Part shown: positions 15,034 through 24,271 of the stretch, piece by piece
How the letters are laid out: each line of letters starts with the position of its first letter
Numbering within the stretch: the first letter of the stretch is position 1
Assembly (NCBI RefSeq): GCF_000636015.1
Contig: NZ_JFZJ01000021.1
Span: 1-35,435 of the forward strand
Length of the DNA: 35,435 nt
From: Rhodomicrobium udaipurense JA643
Lineage (GTDB): Bacteria > Pseudomonadota > Alphaproteobacteria > Rhizobiales > Rhodomicrobiaceae
Direction: 5' to 3'
Position numbers and translations under genes: made by a program
Notes under the pieces: generated by a model
The model's database searches: none
Told to the model about the DNA's origin: nothing
Seen by the model: only the letters and a program-made list of their open reading frames with translations

Positions 15034-17526
15034 ATGCCGGAGACAGGCAAGCTCGAAGAGCACAACGAGACGGCTCGCGAGACGCTTGAGCCTCTCGTCG
15101 AGACGAAGGACGAGACCGCGACGGAAGCGGCGGACGCGCCGTCGGGGGACGGGGCACTTGAGGAGCAGGCGAACATCCTTGCCACTCAGGGCGCGGCCGA
15201 GGTGGCGACGAAACCGGTCGAGACTCCGGCTGTTTTCGCGCTGCTGAACGACGCGCTGGAAATCCCCGTCGAGCCGCAGGACGCAGCCGAGTCTTCGTCG
15301 CCGTCAGACGCTTCAACGATTGATGCGAGTATCCCCGAAGATGTTGCGCCCACAGAGGCAGCGCCGGAGATGGCAGAAGCGATCGCGAGCGAAGACGTGG
15401 CGATGGAAGACGTGGCGCCGGACGAAGCACCCGTAGCGGAAGCAACGGTTGAGGCCCAGTCGCCCGATCAATCCGGCGATGACACGCCCGCAGCCGCAAC
15501 AGATTTTCAAGTCGATGAGGCATCGGGTGAGCTTCCGCCGGATCCGACCGACTGGGACGGCATCGACGACTTTGCCGACAGCATCGTGACCGGTCTCGAA
15601 CAGGCCGGAATTCCGATCGACGCGGACGCGTCGTTAGCGCAGCTCGCCGGGCGAGCGGCGGACGAGCCCGGTCTTCCCGAGGATCACGAAGCCTTTTTCG
15701 CCGGGTGGGGCGATAATAGCGGAGAATCGGACGTCGCGCGCACAAAAGCGGCCGAATCGCTGGCCGCCGCTACGGTCGCGCGGGAGGGTGCGTCAGACGC
15801 CCCCGATCAGGGATACCAATCGCTTACCGAAATCGGGCTTGCCTCGGCAGCGTCGGCTGCCGCGGACCTTCCGAGCAGCCAGCCCGACAAATTGTCCGAG
15901 AAGCATGACGAACTTGCCGACGCCGTGCAGTCGGCGCTCGAAAGCATCTATGGCGGCATGTCATCCGGTCTCGCTCAATCCGGTGGAACGGCATTCGGGT
16001 TCGCAGGCGTGGGCCGCAGTGCCAACGCACCGGGCAAACCGGAACCGGCTTCTTCCACCGGCGGGCTGGGCGAGTCGCTGTCGCCGCAGGATGTCATCCT
16101 CAGCTATTTCGATTACGAGGCAAAAAAACAGGCCGCGCGCCCCAGCGCCGATACGGTTTTGTCCGCTGCACCGACGCCGATGCCGACGCGTCCCGCTGCC
16201 GAGGCTTACAAGCCCGAGCCAAGGACCTATCGTCCCGAGCCGGAGCCTTCCGCCGCTCCGCAATGGGTGCCTCCGCAAAACTCGCTCTATCAAGGCGCGC
16301 CCGCATATCCCGTTCCGGCCGGTGTCGTAGCGCCGCCTCCGCCTGCTGTTGCACAAGGCAGCAGCCGGGTTCTCGGCGCCGCTGCTATCGGCCTTGTCGG
16401 CGGCATAGCCATCGCCGCGTCTCTCGCCGTCTTCGTGATCAATGCTTACGGACCTCAGCTCGCCAAGACAGCTACGGCGACACGCGCGCCCGATTCCCCA
16501 GAACCGGGATACGGCCCGCCGATCCGCTTCGACACCGAAGATCAGCAGGCCGCAGCCTCCTTCGAAGCGCGCGCTCTGGCGGAACCGGCCCGCATAGCGG
16601 TCGCGGACGCATCCGCGACAAAGGGGCAGCCTGCGCCGCTCTCAATCACGGTGCGACCCGAGCGATTGCGCGAACAAGCCCTTGTCAGCATCACCGGCGT
16701 GCCTTCGGGCGCGCGTCTCAACGCGGGCGTGGACGCAGGCGGCGGCAATTGGCTCCTTCCGCCGAACCGTCTGAACGGGCTTACCATCAACCTGCCGCAG
16801 AACGCGCCCGAGACGGTGCCGCTTGCCGTCGAACTGGTCGATACAAAGTCCCGCACGCCGCTTTCCGACCGGCAGGAATTCGCCGTCCGCATCGGAGCGC
16901 CAAGACTCGCCGCGTCCGAGGCCGAGCGCTTCACCAACGCGGTGAGCAGCATGGCGATGTCCGAGATCACGGCAGGCCCCGAATCGCAGAGGCCGCAAGC
17001 CTCGCCGCCATCCTTCAGCACACAGACAGTCTCAGCCGCGACGTCAGCACCGCGCCGCGCTCCCGCCGCGGTCGAACAGCCGTCGATAGCTGCTCTCTCC
17101 GCACCTGCTGCGTCTGCGCCCGTCGCCGAGCCCGAGAGGCCGGTTTCGGTCGCTCCTCCGGCGCCCATCAGGCAGGCGGCGCTCGCGCCTCAGCCTCAAC
17201 CCGAGCCGGAACGCTTGGTCTCCCGCAGCGCAACCTCGGTTACGGAGATCGAGGATCTGATCCGCGAAGGGAACAAGCGCATGCGCGAGGGCGACATCCT
17301 TCAGGCGCGGCAGTTTTATCAGAAGGCCGTGATTTCGGGCGACCCGGAGGCGGCGCTCGCCATGGGACGCTCCTACGATCCGATCTATTTCGCGCGCATC
17401 GAAAAGAAGAACGCGGAACCGGACGCGGCGAGGGCCTTCGATTGGTATCGCAAGGCGATGGATGGCGGCGCGGTCCAGACCGCGAAGGTCAGGATCGAGA
17501 ACCTCAAGCACTTCCTGAACGAGTAG
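15034..17526 (+). CDS. large membrane protein with acidic, beta and Sel1-like regions
   Basis: No single family covers this 830-residue protein. Residues 1-330 are very acidic and Ala-rich, and probably disordered. They are followed by a conserved-looking LSPQDVILSYFDYEAKKQ near 350 and a Pro-rich stretch. One membrane segment lies at about 446-469 (GAAAIGLVGGIAIAASLAVFV). After it, about 531-621 looks like an Ig- or cadherin-like beta module (ITGVPSGARLNAGVDAGGG, LPPNRLNGLTINLP). The end, about 738-830, is Sel1/TPR-like (IREGNKRMREGDILQARQFY, AARAFDWYRKAMDGGA). The long acidic part is thus probably cytoplasmic and the beta and Sel1 parts periplasmic. I chose the ATG at 15034 because AGGAG lies six bases upstream; the frame runs back into the TAXI gene. 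It probably forms an operon with the TAXI gene and slyX. Confidence 0.83.
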   Translation: MPETGKLEEHNETARETLEPLVETKDETATEAADAPSGDGALEEQANILATQGAAEVATKPVETPAVFALLNDALEIPVEPQDAAESSSPSDASTIDASIPEDVAPTEAAPEMAEAIASEDVAMEDVAPDEAPVAEATVEAQSPDQSGDDTPAAATDFQVDEASGELPPDPTDWDGIDDFADSIVTGLEQAGIPIDADASLAQLAGRAADEPGLPEDHEAFFAGWGDNSGESDVARTKAAESLAAATVAREGASDAPDQGYQSLTEIGLASAASAAADLPSSQPDKLSEKHDELADAVQSALESIYGGMSSGLAQSGGTAFGFAGVGRSANAPGKPEPASSTGGLGESLSPQDVILSYFDYEAKKQAARPSADTVLSAAPTPMPTRPAAEAYKPEPRTYRPEPEPSAAPQWVPPQNSLYQGAPAYPVPAGVVAPPPPAVAQGSSRVLGAAAIGLVGGIAIAASLAVFVINAYGPQLAKTATATRAPDSPEPGYGPPIRFDTEDQQAAASFEARALAEPARIAVADASATKGQPAPLSITVRPERLREQALVSITGVPSGARLNAGVDAGGGNWLLPPNRLNGLTINLPQNAPETVPLAVELVDTKSRTPLSDRQEFAVRIGAPRLAASEAERFTNAVSSMAMSEITAGPESQRPQASPPSFSTQTVSAATSAPRRAPAAVEQPSIAALSAPAASAPVAEPERPVSVAPPAPIRQAALAPQPQPEPERLVSRSATSVTEIEDLIREGNKRMREGDILQARQFYQKAVISGDPEAALAMGRSYDPIYFARIEKKNAEPDAARAFDWYRKAMDGGAVQTAKVRIENLKHFLNE

Positions 17527-17530
17527 ACGC

Positions 17531-17743
17531 ATGGCCGCCGACAAGGACGCGCGTCTGACGGCGCTTGAGGAAACCGTGGCGCATCAGGCGCGCGCGCTCG
17601 ACGAATTGTCGGATCAGGTGGCGCGCCAATGGCGGATCATCGATTCGCTCAAGGGGAAATTGGAGCGCTTGACGGAGCGGTTTCAGGCCGTGGAAGAGCA
17701 GACGCTCGGGCCCCCGCCAATAACCAAGCCGCCGCATTACTGA
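17531..17743 (+). CDS. slyX: SlyX family protein
   Basis: The 70-residue product has the SlyX pattern: a heptad-repeat coiled coil (RLTALEETVAHQARALDELS, then WRIIDSLKGKLERLTERFQ) and a terminal proline-rich tail ending in PPHY. The function of SlyX is not established. The gene begins four bases after the preceding stop, so it is very likely co-transcribed with the large membrane protein gene. Confidence 0.88.
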   Translation: MAADKDARLTALEETVAHQARALDELSDQVARQWRIIDSLKGKLERLTERFQAVEEQTLGPPPITKPPHY

Positions 17744-17817
17744 ACTGCCCGCCGAAGAGGGGAGGACGAGCGCAATGGGCGGACTCTCAGATGAGTGGTA
17801 TCGCCGAACGGCATAGT

Positions 17818-18696
17818 TTATGCCCGATCCGGCGCCTGTGTAGACAGCCACCAATCTCCGCCATTGAACCAGCAGGTGTCGTCGGGCGTGTCGTCCAGAC
17901 GCAGCGATTTCACATCCGCGAAGTCTCCCCGAGAGAATGCCGCGACCAACCCTTGGCCTTTTTCGTGATCCTGCGGCGCCTGACACGCCACAAATACGGC
18001 GCGCGAAACAAAGCGCGCCGCCCAGACTGAGCCGCCTTCTGCCAGCTTTTGAACCAGCAGCATTCCGCCGAACCCATTCTCCGGCTGAAGTGGAAACAGC
18101 AAACGGCCGTTGGGACGCAACGCATGGAGCCACGCCGCGCAGGGCTGCGTGATCCCGGCGTTGACATAAATCGCATCGGCTTCCGGCAGTTCGTCGTCCG
18201 CGCCGGACCTCGCCTCGATCGATGCCTGCGGCCAAGGCTCAAGATTGGCCTTAGCGCGCGCGGCAAGATCGGGATCGATCTCGAAGCCGATTACGCGCCC
18301 TTCCGGCCCGACGAGGTAAGCCAGAATGGCGGTGTAGTAGCCGCTGCCCGCGCCGATCTGCAGCACCGTTTCGCCGGGCTGAAGCGCGATCGCATCGAGA
18401 CAGTGGGCATGAAGGCTCGGCTCACCAATGTTGAGGCCGCGCTTTGCATCGAGTGCGATCAGGATGTTCTGATAAAGAAAGGCGGGATCGTCGTCCGGAG
18501 TCTCTACGTAGGTAGGCGGAAACGAGACAGGCCGCCACGGCGAGCTAACGGGAACCTGCCACGGCCCCGGACCGGCAAACGCCTCGCGAGGAACGGAGGC
18601 GAATGCCTCCTCTATGTGGGCATCGCTCGTGTTCGCGCATTTCGTCACGTAAAGCGCGAAAAAAGCACGAAGCTTGGCCGTGCGACTAGCTTCCAT
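17818..18696 (-). CDS. protein-L-isoaspartate O-methyltransferase-like protein
   Basis: The 292-residue protein has a Rossmann methyltransferase core of the PCMT type. It shows VPREAFAGPGPW near the N-terminus, then the S-adenosylmethionine motif ETVLQIGAGSGYYTAILAYL, the acidic strand end VIGFEIDPDLA, and ADAIYVNAGI. The family repairs isoaspartyl residues, but this form is longer than enterobacterial Pcm (about 208 residues) and has an extra C-terminal part, so the substrate is uncertain. The ATG at 18696 has a run of G (GGGGGG) about 8 bases upstream. The frame continues to 18825 without homology. Confidence 0.85.
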   Translation of the reverse strand: MEASRTAKLRAFFALYVTKCANTSDAHIEEAFASVPREAFAGPGPWQVPVSSPWRPVSFPPTYVETPDDDPAFLYQNILIALDAKRGLNIGEPSLHAHCLDAIALQPGETVLQIGAGSGYYTAILAYLVGPEGRVIGFEIDPDLAARAKANLEPWPQASIEARSGADDELPEADAIYVNAGITQPCAAWLHALRPNGRLLFPLQPENGFGGMLLVQKLAEGGSVWAARFVSRAVFVACQAPQDHEKGQGLVAAFSRGDFADVKSLRLDDTPDDTCWFNGGDWWLSTQAPDRA

Positions 18697-18752
18697 CGGC
18701 GTTCCCCCCCTGATGCGCGTACGGTCGCAAAGAATTGATGGGCCGATATTAT

Positions 18753-18779
18753 AAAAAAACGGCCGCCCCAAGGCGACCG
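18753..18779 (-). terminator. intrinsic terminator of the DUF1150 gene
   Basis: Read on the minus strand, an 8-bp stem (one G-T wobble) with a 4-base loop is followed directly by seven T. It lies downstream of the DUF1150 stop and upstream of the methyltransferase start, so the two genes are transcribed separately. Confidence 0.85.
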
Positions 18780-18831
18780 CAATCTGTCCACAGCGCGAGT
18801 TCGCGGACCGCAAGCGGTCCACCATGCGAGC

Positions 18832-19074
18832 CTAATGAAGCGTCACAAGCTCCAGATCGCTCTCTTCGACATTCTCAAGCGCGGCGGAACGGCTGTCGGT
18901 CAGGACCATGGGCGTTCCATCGGCTGACACGACGGCATAAAGATCGATGCCTTCAGGCAAGCCGCCAAGCTGCGGGAAAAGCTCCGCAACTTCCTTAGCC
19001 TTGAGCTGCTTGATGTAAGCGAATTCGCCTTCGCCCCAGGCTTCGAGCTCGAAATCTTTCAGGGGTTCTTCCAC
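18832..19074 (-). CDS. DUF1150 family protein
   Basis: The 80-residue product matches DUF1150, with GEGEFAYIKQLKAKEVAELF, then EGIDLYAVVSADGTPMVLTD, SRSAALENVEESDLELVTLH at the end. The function is unknown. In many alphaproteobacteria the gene lies beside a small heat-shock protein gene, but none is here. I chose the GTG at 19074 because a near-perfect AGGAGGTG lies at 19082-19089, seven bases upstream. A start at 19104 would place that ribosome binding site inside the coding region. Confidence 0.85.
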   Translation of the reverse strand: MEEPLKDFELEAWGEGEFAYIKQLKAKEVAELFPQLGGLPEGIDLYAVVSADGTPMVLTDSRSAALENVEESDLELVTLH

Positions 19075-19255
19075 GATAAGCACCTCCTCGTGCCAACTGC
19101 ACACTTCGGTCTGTCTGCCCTCCGCCCGCTTGGCGAGACGTTAGAGAACCCGTCCGAGGTGGGACGTGACGTGTTAAAGCGGCATATATGCTCGACACGC
19201 GCGCTTTCAAGAAAAGCGACCGCATCAGGAAGAATAACACACAACCTGGGATTTT

Positions 19256-19331
<76 letters not shown>

Positions 19332-19644
19332 ATAAGACTCCCGCATTCTGGGAGAATGCGGTGGGCGGCTTTGGAAGCGCCGCCGTTGCGTCGGAGCTAC
19401 TTAAAGCGTTGGCGCCTGCACCGCAAGCAAAAACAGCGCTCTGAGGCGTTCTTCCGCGAAGTTTTCCGAACCGCCCGCGAACTTCGACGCGCGCGGCCAG
19501 TCGAGGAAAGATTTTTTCCAAACGGGCCGCTACAGCGCGGGTCTATTCCAGAAAAAATAAACGCGGGACAGCGTTCGCCGCCGCCCCGCGTGTGCTCCGA
19601 CATCGCCGGCGAGCGCGATGGCCCGCCCGCGCGAATCACTTCGA
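19332..19644. other. gap upstream of tRNA-Ala, with a perfect hairpin
   Basis: The 313 bases contain no gene I can support. A perfect 8-bp palindromic stem with 5-base loop (CCGCATTC-TGGGA-GAATGCGG) lies at 19341-19361, only ten bases from the tRNA 5' end. The terminator of the TIGR02300 gene occupies 19552-19590. A tRNA promoter should lie between them. Confidence 0.5.
19552..19590 (-). terminator. intrinsic terminator of the TIGR02300 gene
   Basis: On the minus strand, CGCGGG pairs with CCCGCG across a GC-rich 17-base loop, followed by TTTATTTTTT. It sits 55 bases after the stop codon. Confidence 0.7.
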
Positions 19645-20037
19645 TCAAACGTCGTCGTCCTTGCCGCCGCTTACGAAGGGCACGTCGGCTTCGCTCTCGT
19701 CTTCGGCTTCGAGGAAGGTTTCGTCGTCGGCACCCGTGTCGATATCGGCCTCGTCGTCGGCGACGTCGGCGAGATCGCCGCCTTCGATATCGGGCAGTTC
19801 CTCTTCGCGCGCCACCTCGTCGAGCGGCACAAATTCGAGCCCGCCGCGGCCCGCATCCAGCACCGCGTCGTCATCGGCGTCGAGGTTGTTGCCAGCCGGG
19901 AGCCGCGAAGGCACGCCGCCGTCCTGATAGACAGCCTGACAGGCCGGACAAACGATGGGATCGCGGTTGAGATCGTAGAATTTGGAGCCGCAGGATTGGC
20001 AAACCCGCTTGGTGCCGCGCTCAGCTTTCAGGGACAT
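19645..20037 (-). CDS. TIGR02300 (FYDLN acid domain) protein
   Basis: The 130-residue protein begins with a zinc-ribbon-like module: Cys13-x2-Cys16, then the signature SKFYDLNRDPIVCPAC with Cys30-x2-Cys33. The rest is a strongly acidic tail full of Asp and Glu (ADIDTGADDETFLEAEDESE). The family is confined largely to alphaproteobacteria and its role is not known. I chose the ATG at 20037 (MSLKAERGTKRVC), because family members start shortly before GTKR; the frame runs to 20106. It is divergent from aroA. Confidence 0.9.
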   Translation of the reverse strand: MSLKAERGTKRVCQSCGSKFYDLNRDPIVCPACQAVYQDGGVPSRLPAGNNLDADDDAVLDAGRGGLEFVPLDEVAREEELPDIEGGDLADVADDEADIDTGADDETFLEAEDESEADVPFVSGGKDDDV

Positions 20038-20267
20038 CGGTTTTGAGCTTTCTTGAGGGTTCTTCCATGGCGCGCCGCGCCGCATTGTGTTTCGGATAGT
20101 CAGCATCGCCGCCGGCTGTCAAAGGCAAAGCGCGAAGCGCGCAGAAATTGTGCCGCATTCGCCCCAAGCCGATTGACAGTTTTCGCCGAGATGGGTCTAT
20201 GACGGCTTTATCGCCATTTCTGGCAACCTCATTAGGCTTTTCAGGCAACACAGGGTCACTTCCGCCG

Positions 20268-21647
20268 ATGTCCACCCACGCAGCCGACGCAAGGCCGCTA
20301 ATGTCGCGAAAGTCGGGACGATTGCAAGGGGCGGTTGTTGTCCCGGGCGATAAATCCATTTCGCATCGCGCTCTGATCCTCGGTGCGCTGGCCGAAGGAC
20401 GCACCCGCATCACGGGGCTTCTCGAAGCCGAAGACATCCTGTGTACGGCGCGCGCGCTCGAAGCGCTGGGCGCGGGCGTCGAGCGCGACGCCGATGGCGC
20501 ATGGACCGTCACCGGGCGCGGCCTCGGCGGGCTCGCAGCGCCCGCGGGCGACCTCGACTTTGGCAACTCGGGCACCGGCGCGCGCCTCATGATGGGCGTC
20601 GTCGCCGGGCACCCGCTCGCCGCGCGCTTCACTGGCGACGCAAGCCTGCAAAAGCGCCCGATGGGCCGCGTGCTCGCGCCGTTGCAAAGCATGGGCCTCG
20701 CCATCGAGGAGGAAGGCCGCAATACGCTGCCGCTGACGCTCGTCGGAACGGGCGATCTGGTGCCGATCAGCTACCGCCTGCCGGTGCCGTCCGCGCAGGT
20801 GAAGTCGGCCGTGCTGCTCGCGGGGCTGTTCGCCAGCGGCGAGACGAGCGTCATCGAGAGCGAAAAGTCGCGCGACCACACCGAGAAGATGCTGCGTTAT
20901 TTCGGGGCAGAAATTTCGGTCGAGCCGTTCGAGGGCGGCCTTCGCATCGCGCTCGAAGGGCGGCGCACGCTGAAGGGCCAGCCGGTCGCGGTGCCGGGCG
21001 ATCCGAGTTCTGCGGCGTTCCTCGTCGCGGCGGCGCTCATTACGCCCGCGTCCGACATCCTCGTGAAGAATGTGCTGGTGAACCCGACGCGCACAGGCTT
21101 CTACGAGACGCTTGCCGAGATGGGCGCGGACATCAGCTTCGAAAACGAGCGCGAGGTGAGCGGCGAACCGGTCGCCGACATCCGCGCCCGGACGAGCGAG
21201 CTTCGCGGCGTGACGGTGCCAGCGGCCCGCGCGCCCTCCATGATCGATGAATATCCGATGCTGGCGGCGCTCGCGACCCTCGCTGAGGGCGAGACTTTGA
21301 TGGAAGGCCTCGCCGAGCTTCGCGTGAAGGAAAGCGACCGGCTCGCGGCCATGGTCGACGGGCTCGTCGCGTGCGGAGCGATAGCGCATGCGCGCGGCGA
21401 CACGCTCACCGTGCTGGGCTTGCCCAAGGTGCGCGGCGGCGCTACCATCAAGACCCACATGGACCACAGGATCGCCATGTCGTTCCTGGTGCTGGGCCTT
21501 GCAACCGAGGAGCCGGTGACTGTCGACGACGCGTCGATGATCGCGACGAGCTTCCCGGAATTTCGCACTCTGATGCAACAGGTGGGCGCGACGCTCGACG
21601 AGCCGGGGCAGGCTTCGAACGAGGCGCGTGGGAAAGACCACAAATGA
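20268..21647 (+). CDS. aroA: 3-phosphoshikimate 1-carboxyvinyltransferase (EPSP synthase)
   Basis: EPSP synthase joins phosphoenolpyruvate to shikimate 3-phosphate in the shikimate pathway. The 459-residue product contains [78 protein letters not shown] and [11 protein letters not shown]. It resembles the class II (CP4/rhizobial) branch more than the enterobacterial one. At the position of CP4 Ala100 it has glycine. I chose the ATG at 20268; the ATG at 20301 ([10 protein letters not shown]) has a closer AAGG and is a possible alternative. The final codons overlap cmk by four bases. Confidence 0.96.
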   Translation: MSTHAADARPLMSRKSGRLQGAVVVPGDKSISHRALILGALAEGRTRITGLLEAEDILCTARALEALGAGVERDADGAWTVTGRGLGGLAAPAGDLDFGNSGTGARLMMGVVAGHPLAARFTGDASLQKRPMGRVLAPLQSMGLAIEEEGRNTLPLTLVGTGDLVPISYRLPVPSAQVKSAVLLAGLFASGETSVIESEKSRDHTEKMLRYFGAEISVEPFEGGLRIALEGRRTLKGQPVAVPGDPSSAAFLVAAALITPASDILVKNVLVNPTRTGFYETLAEMGADISFENEREVSGEPVADIRARTSELRGVTVPAARAPSMIDEYPMLAALATLAEGETLMEGLAELRVKESDRLAAMVDGLVACGAIAHARGDTLTVLGLPKVRGGATIKTHMDHRIAMSFLVLGLATEEPVTVDDASMIATSFPEFRTLMQQVGATLDEPGQASNEARGKDHK

Positions 21648-22273
21648 TCATCGCAATCGACGGAACGGCGGCGGCCGGCAAAAGCACGCTTGCGCGCCAC
21701 GTGGCGCAGACTTACGGGCTGCCGCATCTCGACACGGGCTCGCTCTATCGCGCGGTGGCGCGCGACGTGATGGCGGCCGGGCATTCGCTCGAAGACGCGC
21801 GCGCGGCGGCCTTCGCGGCAAAGAGAATCGACCCGTCGACGCTCGGCGACCCGAATCTCCGCCTCAGGGGCAATGGCGAGGCGGCGAGCGTCGTGGCGGC
21901 GATCCCGGACGTGCGGGCGGCGCTTCTCGAATTCCAGCGGGCGTTCGCCAATCAGCCCGGTGGCGCGGTGGTCGAAGGCCGCGACATCGGCACCGTCGTC
22001 TGCCCGGACGCGGAAGCGAAGATCTTCGTCACAGCGTCGGCGGAAAGCCGCGCGGCCCGGCGTCACCGCGAACTTGTGGGCTACGGCGTGGAGATCACCG
22101 AGCAGGTTGTGCTCGCCGAGATCAAGGCACGCGACAAGCGCGACAGCGAGAGGGCCGTGTCGCCGCTGAAACCGGCTGAGGACGCACTCTTGCTCGATAC
22201 GACCGAGTTGGATATAGAAAAAGCCGTTGCCGCCGCTCTTCACCTTATTGATAAAGTGGCGCGTCGCGGATAA
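21644..22273 (+). CDS. cmk: cytidylate kinase
   Basis: Cytidylate kinase phosphorylates CMP and dCMP with ATP. The 209-residue protein starts [20 protein letters not shown], with the P-loop at 7-15. Then come [32 protein letters not shown], and [20 protein letters not shown] with the substrate-binding arginines. The ATG overlaps the aroA stop (ATGA), and GGGAAAG lies upstream, which indicates translational coupling. aroA-cmk-rpsA is a common bacterial gene order. Confidence 0.97.
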   Translation: MIIAIDGTAAAGKSTLARHVAQTYGLPHLDTGSLYRAVARDVMAAGHSLEDARAAAFAAKRIDPSTLGDPNLRLRGNGEAASVVAAIPDVRAALLEFQRAFANQPGGAVVEGRDIGTVVCPDAEAKIFVTASAESRAARRHRELVGYGVEITEQVVLAEIKARDKRDSERAVSPLKPAEDALLLDTTELDIEKAVAAALHLIDKVARRG

Positions 22274-22463
22274 ATCATGCTAAGCCCGCCAACGGGTTCG
22301 GCGTGATCCGTTCGCGTCTCGACAGTCGATCCGCAGGGTTGACCGGCGGACGGCAAATCTGAATTCGCATTTGTGACGGCATCGGGGAAACCGCGCCCCC
22401 CGGAGGCCGCCTGTTTCAACCTCTAACGCATACCCCAGGCCATAAGGCCAAATCGGAGTTTTA
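22274..22463 (+). promoter_or_regulatory. leader before rpsA
   Basis: The 190 bases upstream of rpsA include a GGCC-ATAA-GGCC stem-loop at 22438-22449, which ends six bases before the GGAG ribosome binding site at 22455-22458. A TCCGC/GCGGA pair lies at about 22330-22350. Autoregulation of S1 through the leader is known in enterobacteria, but nothing here proves it. Confidence 0.35.
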
Positions 22464-24194
22464 ATGACTGCAACGCAAACAATAGAGCCAAAGGCCAAGG
22501 AGTATAATCCGACCGTCGACGACTTCGCCGCTCTTCTCGATGAATCGCTTTCCGGCTCCGCGCCGAGCGAAGGCGCGGTGGTGAAGGGTATCATCGTCGC
22601 GATCGAAAAGGATTTGGCGGTTATCGACGTCGGCCTCAAGACCGAAGGCCGCGTGCCGCTCAAGGAATTTGGCTCGTCCGTTGCCAACCCGACCATTCAT
22701 GTCGGCGATGAGGTCGAGGTTTACGTCGAGCGCATCGAAAACGCGATGGGCGAAGCGGTTCTTTCGCGCGAGAAGGCTCGCCGCGAGGATAGCTGGACGA
22801 AGCTCGAACAGAAATTCAACGCCGGCGAAAAAGTCGAAGGCGTGATCTTCAACCGCGTGAAGGGCGGCTTCACCGTCGACCTCGACGGCGCGGTGGCCTT
22901 CCTTCCCGGCTCGCAGGTCGACATCCGTCCGATCAAGGACGTGACGCCGCTCATGAATGTGCCGCAGCCCTTCCAGATCCTCAAGATGGATCGCCGTCGC
23001 GGCAATATCGTCGTGTCGCGCCGCTCCGTTCTGGAAGAGACGCGCGCCGAGCAGCGTAGCGAAATCGTCGCCAAGCTCGAAGAGGGCCAGGTGGTCGACG
23101 GCGTCGTCAAGAACATCACCGATTACGGCGCGTTCATCGACCTCGGCGGCATCGACGGCCTGCTTCACGTCACCGACATGGCGTGGAAGCGCGTCAACCA
23201 TCCGACCGAGATCCTGAACGTCGGCGACACGGTGAAGGTGCAGATCGTCCGCATCAACCCCGAGACGCAGCGCATCAGCCTCGGCATGAAGCAGCTCGGT
23301 TCCGACCCGTGGTCGGGCATCGAAGCGAAATATCCGATCGGCGGCAAGTTTACGGGCACCGTCACGAACATCGCCGACTACGGCGCGTTCGTGGAGCTGG
23401 AACCCGGCGTCGAGGGCCTGATCCACGTCTCCGAAATGAGCTGGGTCAAGAAGAACGTCCACCCCGGCAAGATCGTTTCGACGAGCCAGGAAGTGGAAGT
23501 TCAGGTTCTCGAAGTGGACGCTTCCAAGCGCCGTATCTCGCTCGGCCTGAAGCAGACGCAGGAAAACCCCTGGAACACGTTTGCGGATACGCATCCGAAG
23601 GGTTCCGAGGTCGAAGGCCAGGTTCGCAACATCACCGAGTTCGGTCTGTTCGTGGGCCTCGAAGGCGGCATCGACGGCATGGTGCATCTGTCGGATCTCG
23701 ACTGGTCCCGTTCTGGCGAGGAAGCGATCAAGGAATACAACAAGGGCGACACCGTTCGCGCTGTCGTGCTTGAGACCGACCCCGAGAAGGAACGCATCAG
23801 CCTCGGCATCAAGCAGCTGGCCACCGATCCGTTCCAGTCCGCGTCCTCGACGCTGAAGAAGGGCTCCACCGTCACCTGCGAAGTCATCGAGGTGAAGGAT
23901 GCCGGCATCGACGTGAAGATTTCGGGCACTGATATGACGGCGTTCATCCGCCGCGCCGATCTGTCCCGCGATCGCAGCGAACAGCGTCCCGAGCGTTTCT
24001 CCGCCGGCGATATGGTCGACGCTGTCGTCACGCAGGTGGACAAGGGCGGGCGCAAGATCGGTCTTTCGATCAAGGCGCTGGAAATCGCCGAAGAAAAGGA
24101 AGCCGTCGCTCAGTTCGGTTCGACCGACAGCGGTGCTTCGCTCGGCGACATCCTTGGCGCTGCGCTCAAGGCGCAGACCAAGGATAAGGAGTAG
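22464..24194 (+). CDS. rpsA: 30S ribosomal protein S1
   Basis: S1 binds mRNA on the small ribosomal subunit and helps initiate translation. The 576-residue protein contains six S1 RNA-binding repeats, at roughly 33-100, 118-184, 205-273, 290-360, 377-447 and 464-530. Repeats 3 to 5 show the full pattern (VKNITDYGAFIDLGGIDGLL, VTNIADYGAFVELEPGVEGL, VRNITEFGLFVGLEGGIDGM). The extra N-terminal and C-terminal ends are typical of alphaproteobacterial S1. GGAG lies five bases before the ATG at 22464. Codon use is strongly biased, as expected for a highly expressed gene. Confidence 0.98.
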   Translation: MTATQTIEPKAKEYNPTVDDFAALLDESLSGSAPSEGAVVKGIIVAIEKDLAVIDVGLKTEGRVPLKEFGSSVANPTIHVGDEVEVYVERIENAMGEAVLSREKARREDSWTKLEQKFNAGEKVEGVIFNRVKGGFTVDLDGAVAFLPGSQVDIRPIKDVTPLMNVPQPFQILKMDRRRGNIVVSRRSVLEETRAEQRSEIVAKLEEGQVVDGVVKNITDYGAFIDLGGIDGLLHVTDMAWKRVNHPTEILNVGDTVKVQIVRINPETQRISLGMKQLGSDPWSGIEAKYPIGGKFTGTVTNIADYGAFVELEPGVEGLIHVSEMSWVKKNVHPGKIVSTSQEVEVQVLEVDASKRRISLGLKQTQENPWNTFADTHPKGSEVEGQVRNITEFGLFVGLEGGIDGMVHLSDLDWSRSGEEAIKEYNKGDTVRAVVLETDPEKERISLGIKQLATDPFQSASSTLKKGSTVTCEVIEVKDAGIDVKISGTDMTAFIRRADLSRDRSEQRPERFSAGDMVDAVVTQVDKGGRKIGLSIKALEIAEEKEAVAQFGSTDSGASLGDILGAALKAQTKDKE

Positions 24195-24271
24195 GCCGTA
24201 TTGCGCGAAGGCGCGCTTGAGCGGCATGGCCCGTGCAAATCATTGCGCGGGCCTCGTTCGAAGGTGAATGC

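Noticed and set aside
20298-21641. 447-residue open frame antisense to aroA
   Set aside because: It is a GC-driven shadow rich in Arg and His, with no motif or ribosome binding site; aroA is clear on the other strand.
22461-24227. 588-residue open frame antisense to rpsA
   Set aside because: It is the mirror of a strongly biased high-GC gene. The sense strand has six clear S1 repeats, and the antisense product has no family features.
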